NCBI RefSeq assembly: GCF_011316935.1
Contig: NZ_WLYS01000001.1
Span: 248,001-312,000, forward strand
Source: Sphingobacterium chungjuense
GTDB taxonomy: Bacteria; Bacteroidota; Bacteroidia; Sphingobacteriales; Sphingobacteriaceae
DNA length: 64,000 nt
Direction: 5' to 3'
The notes under the pieces were generated by a model, which was given only the letters and a program-made list of their open reading frames with translations, did no database searches and was not told the origin of the DNA. Of this stretch, positions 63,959 through 64,000 are shown piece after piece. The translations under genes and the position numbers were made by a program. How positions within the stretch are numbered: position 1 is the first letter of the stretch; each line of letters opens with the position of its first letter.

Positions 63959-64000
63959 ATGGATATCAACTTTATAGGCGAAAACTTATTACCCGGCCAG
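63959..64000 (+). CDS. ccmF: cytochrome c biogenesis heme lyase CcmF, 5' fragment
   Basis: The first 14 codons (MDINFIGENLLPGQ) are in view before the window ends. The MDI.FIGENLLPG start is that of Bacteroidota CcmF proteins, which attach heme to apocytochrome c, and the position after ccmE supports it. The remainder lies outside the window. Confidence 0.75.
   Translation, partial: MDINFIGENLLPGQ

Overview
The window looks like a chromosomal segment of a Bacteroidota bacterium, most likely of the Sphingobacteriaceae (Sphingobacterium or Pedobacter-like). The signs are Bacteroidota promoter boxes (TAnnTTTG, often with TTG/TTTG 19-20 nt upstream) in front of many genes, weak or absent Shine-Dalgarno sequences, a GLPGLI-family protein beside an outer-membrane beta-barrel protein, the long two-part IspG of this phylum, and a ccmE-ccmF pair. 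Most genes are housekeeping.

Layout. 1-6417: the 3' part of a complex I operon (nuoI fragment, nuoJKLMN) with overlapping or tightly spaced genes. 6528-12753: L-lactate dehydrogenase, queD, uvrB (minus), upp, a YkuK-type protein, and pnuC with a nicotinamide riboside kinase-like gene. 12733-18433: parE, dipeptide epimerase, Tat-exported glycosylasparaginase, msrA and an rRNA-type methyltransferase. 18500-21371: an AT-rich accessory block described below. 21387-27570: MlaF/MlaE lipid transport genes, a LiaF-like membrane protein, ispG, a HopJ-like protein and an AI-2E-type permease. 27583-34057 (minus): three M14 zinc-carboxypeptidase relatives and a dihydroorotase. 34212-41865: an alpha-helical exported protein, an SDR/aldehyde dehydrogenase pair, initiator tRNA-Met, era, and a K+/H+ antiporter with its regulatory subunit. 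41980-53745: recJ, lptB, GH3, ilvE, GLPGLI plus outer-membrane barrel, an M20 dipeptidase, plsC and a DUF2795 protein. 54434-58253: an attenuator-controlled trpDFBA operon with a leader peptide containing Trp-Trp-Trp. 58268-64000: sixA, a DUF255 protein, FKBP, mnmD, a dicarboxylate symporter, ccmE and the first codons of ccmF.

The most exciting part is 18500-20830 on the minus strand. A 364-residue Cas12f/TnpB-like protein, without recognisable RuvC catalytic acids and ending before the zinc ribbon and RuvC-III, starts one nucleotide after the stop codon of an unusual ECF-type sigma factor (272 aa, one sigma-2 and two sigma-4-like regions). A consensus promoter lies about 380 nt upstream of the sigma gene, so the transcript begins with a long, non-coding, potentially structured leader that could contain a guide RNA. 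A divergent XRE-family regulator faces it. This fits the recently described idea of nuclease-dead Cas12f working with sigma-E factors in RNA-guided transcription activation. The guide and its target were not identified here.

Other points of interest are a trp operon lacking trpE, trpG and trpC behind a complete attenuator, an M14 paralogue that has lost its zinc and substrate ligands, a 39-codon candidate gene behind a good promoter, several apparently leaderless genes, and a CcmE with Cys in place of the usual heme-binding His.
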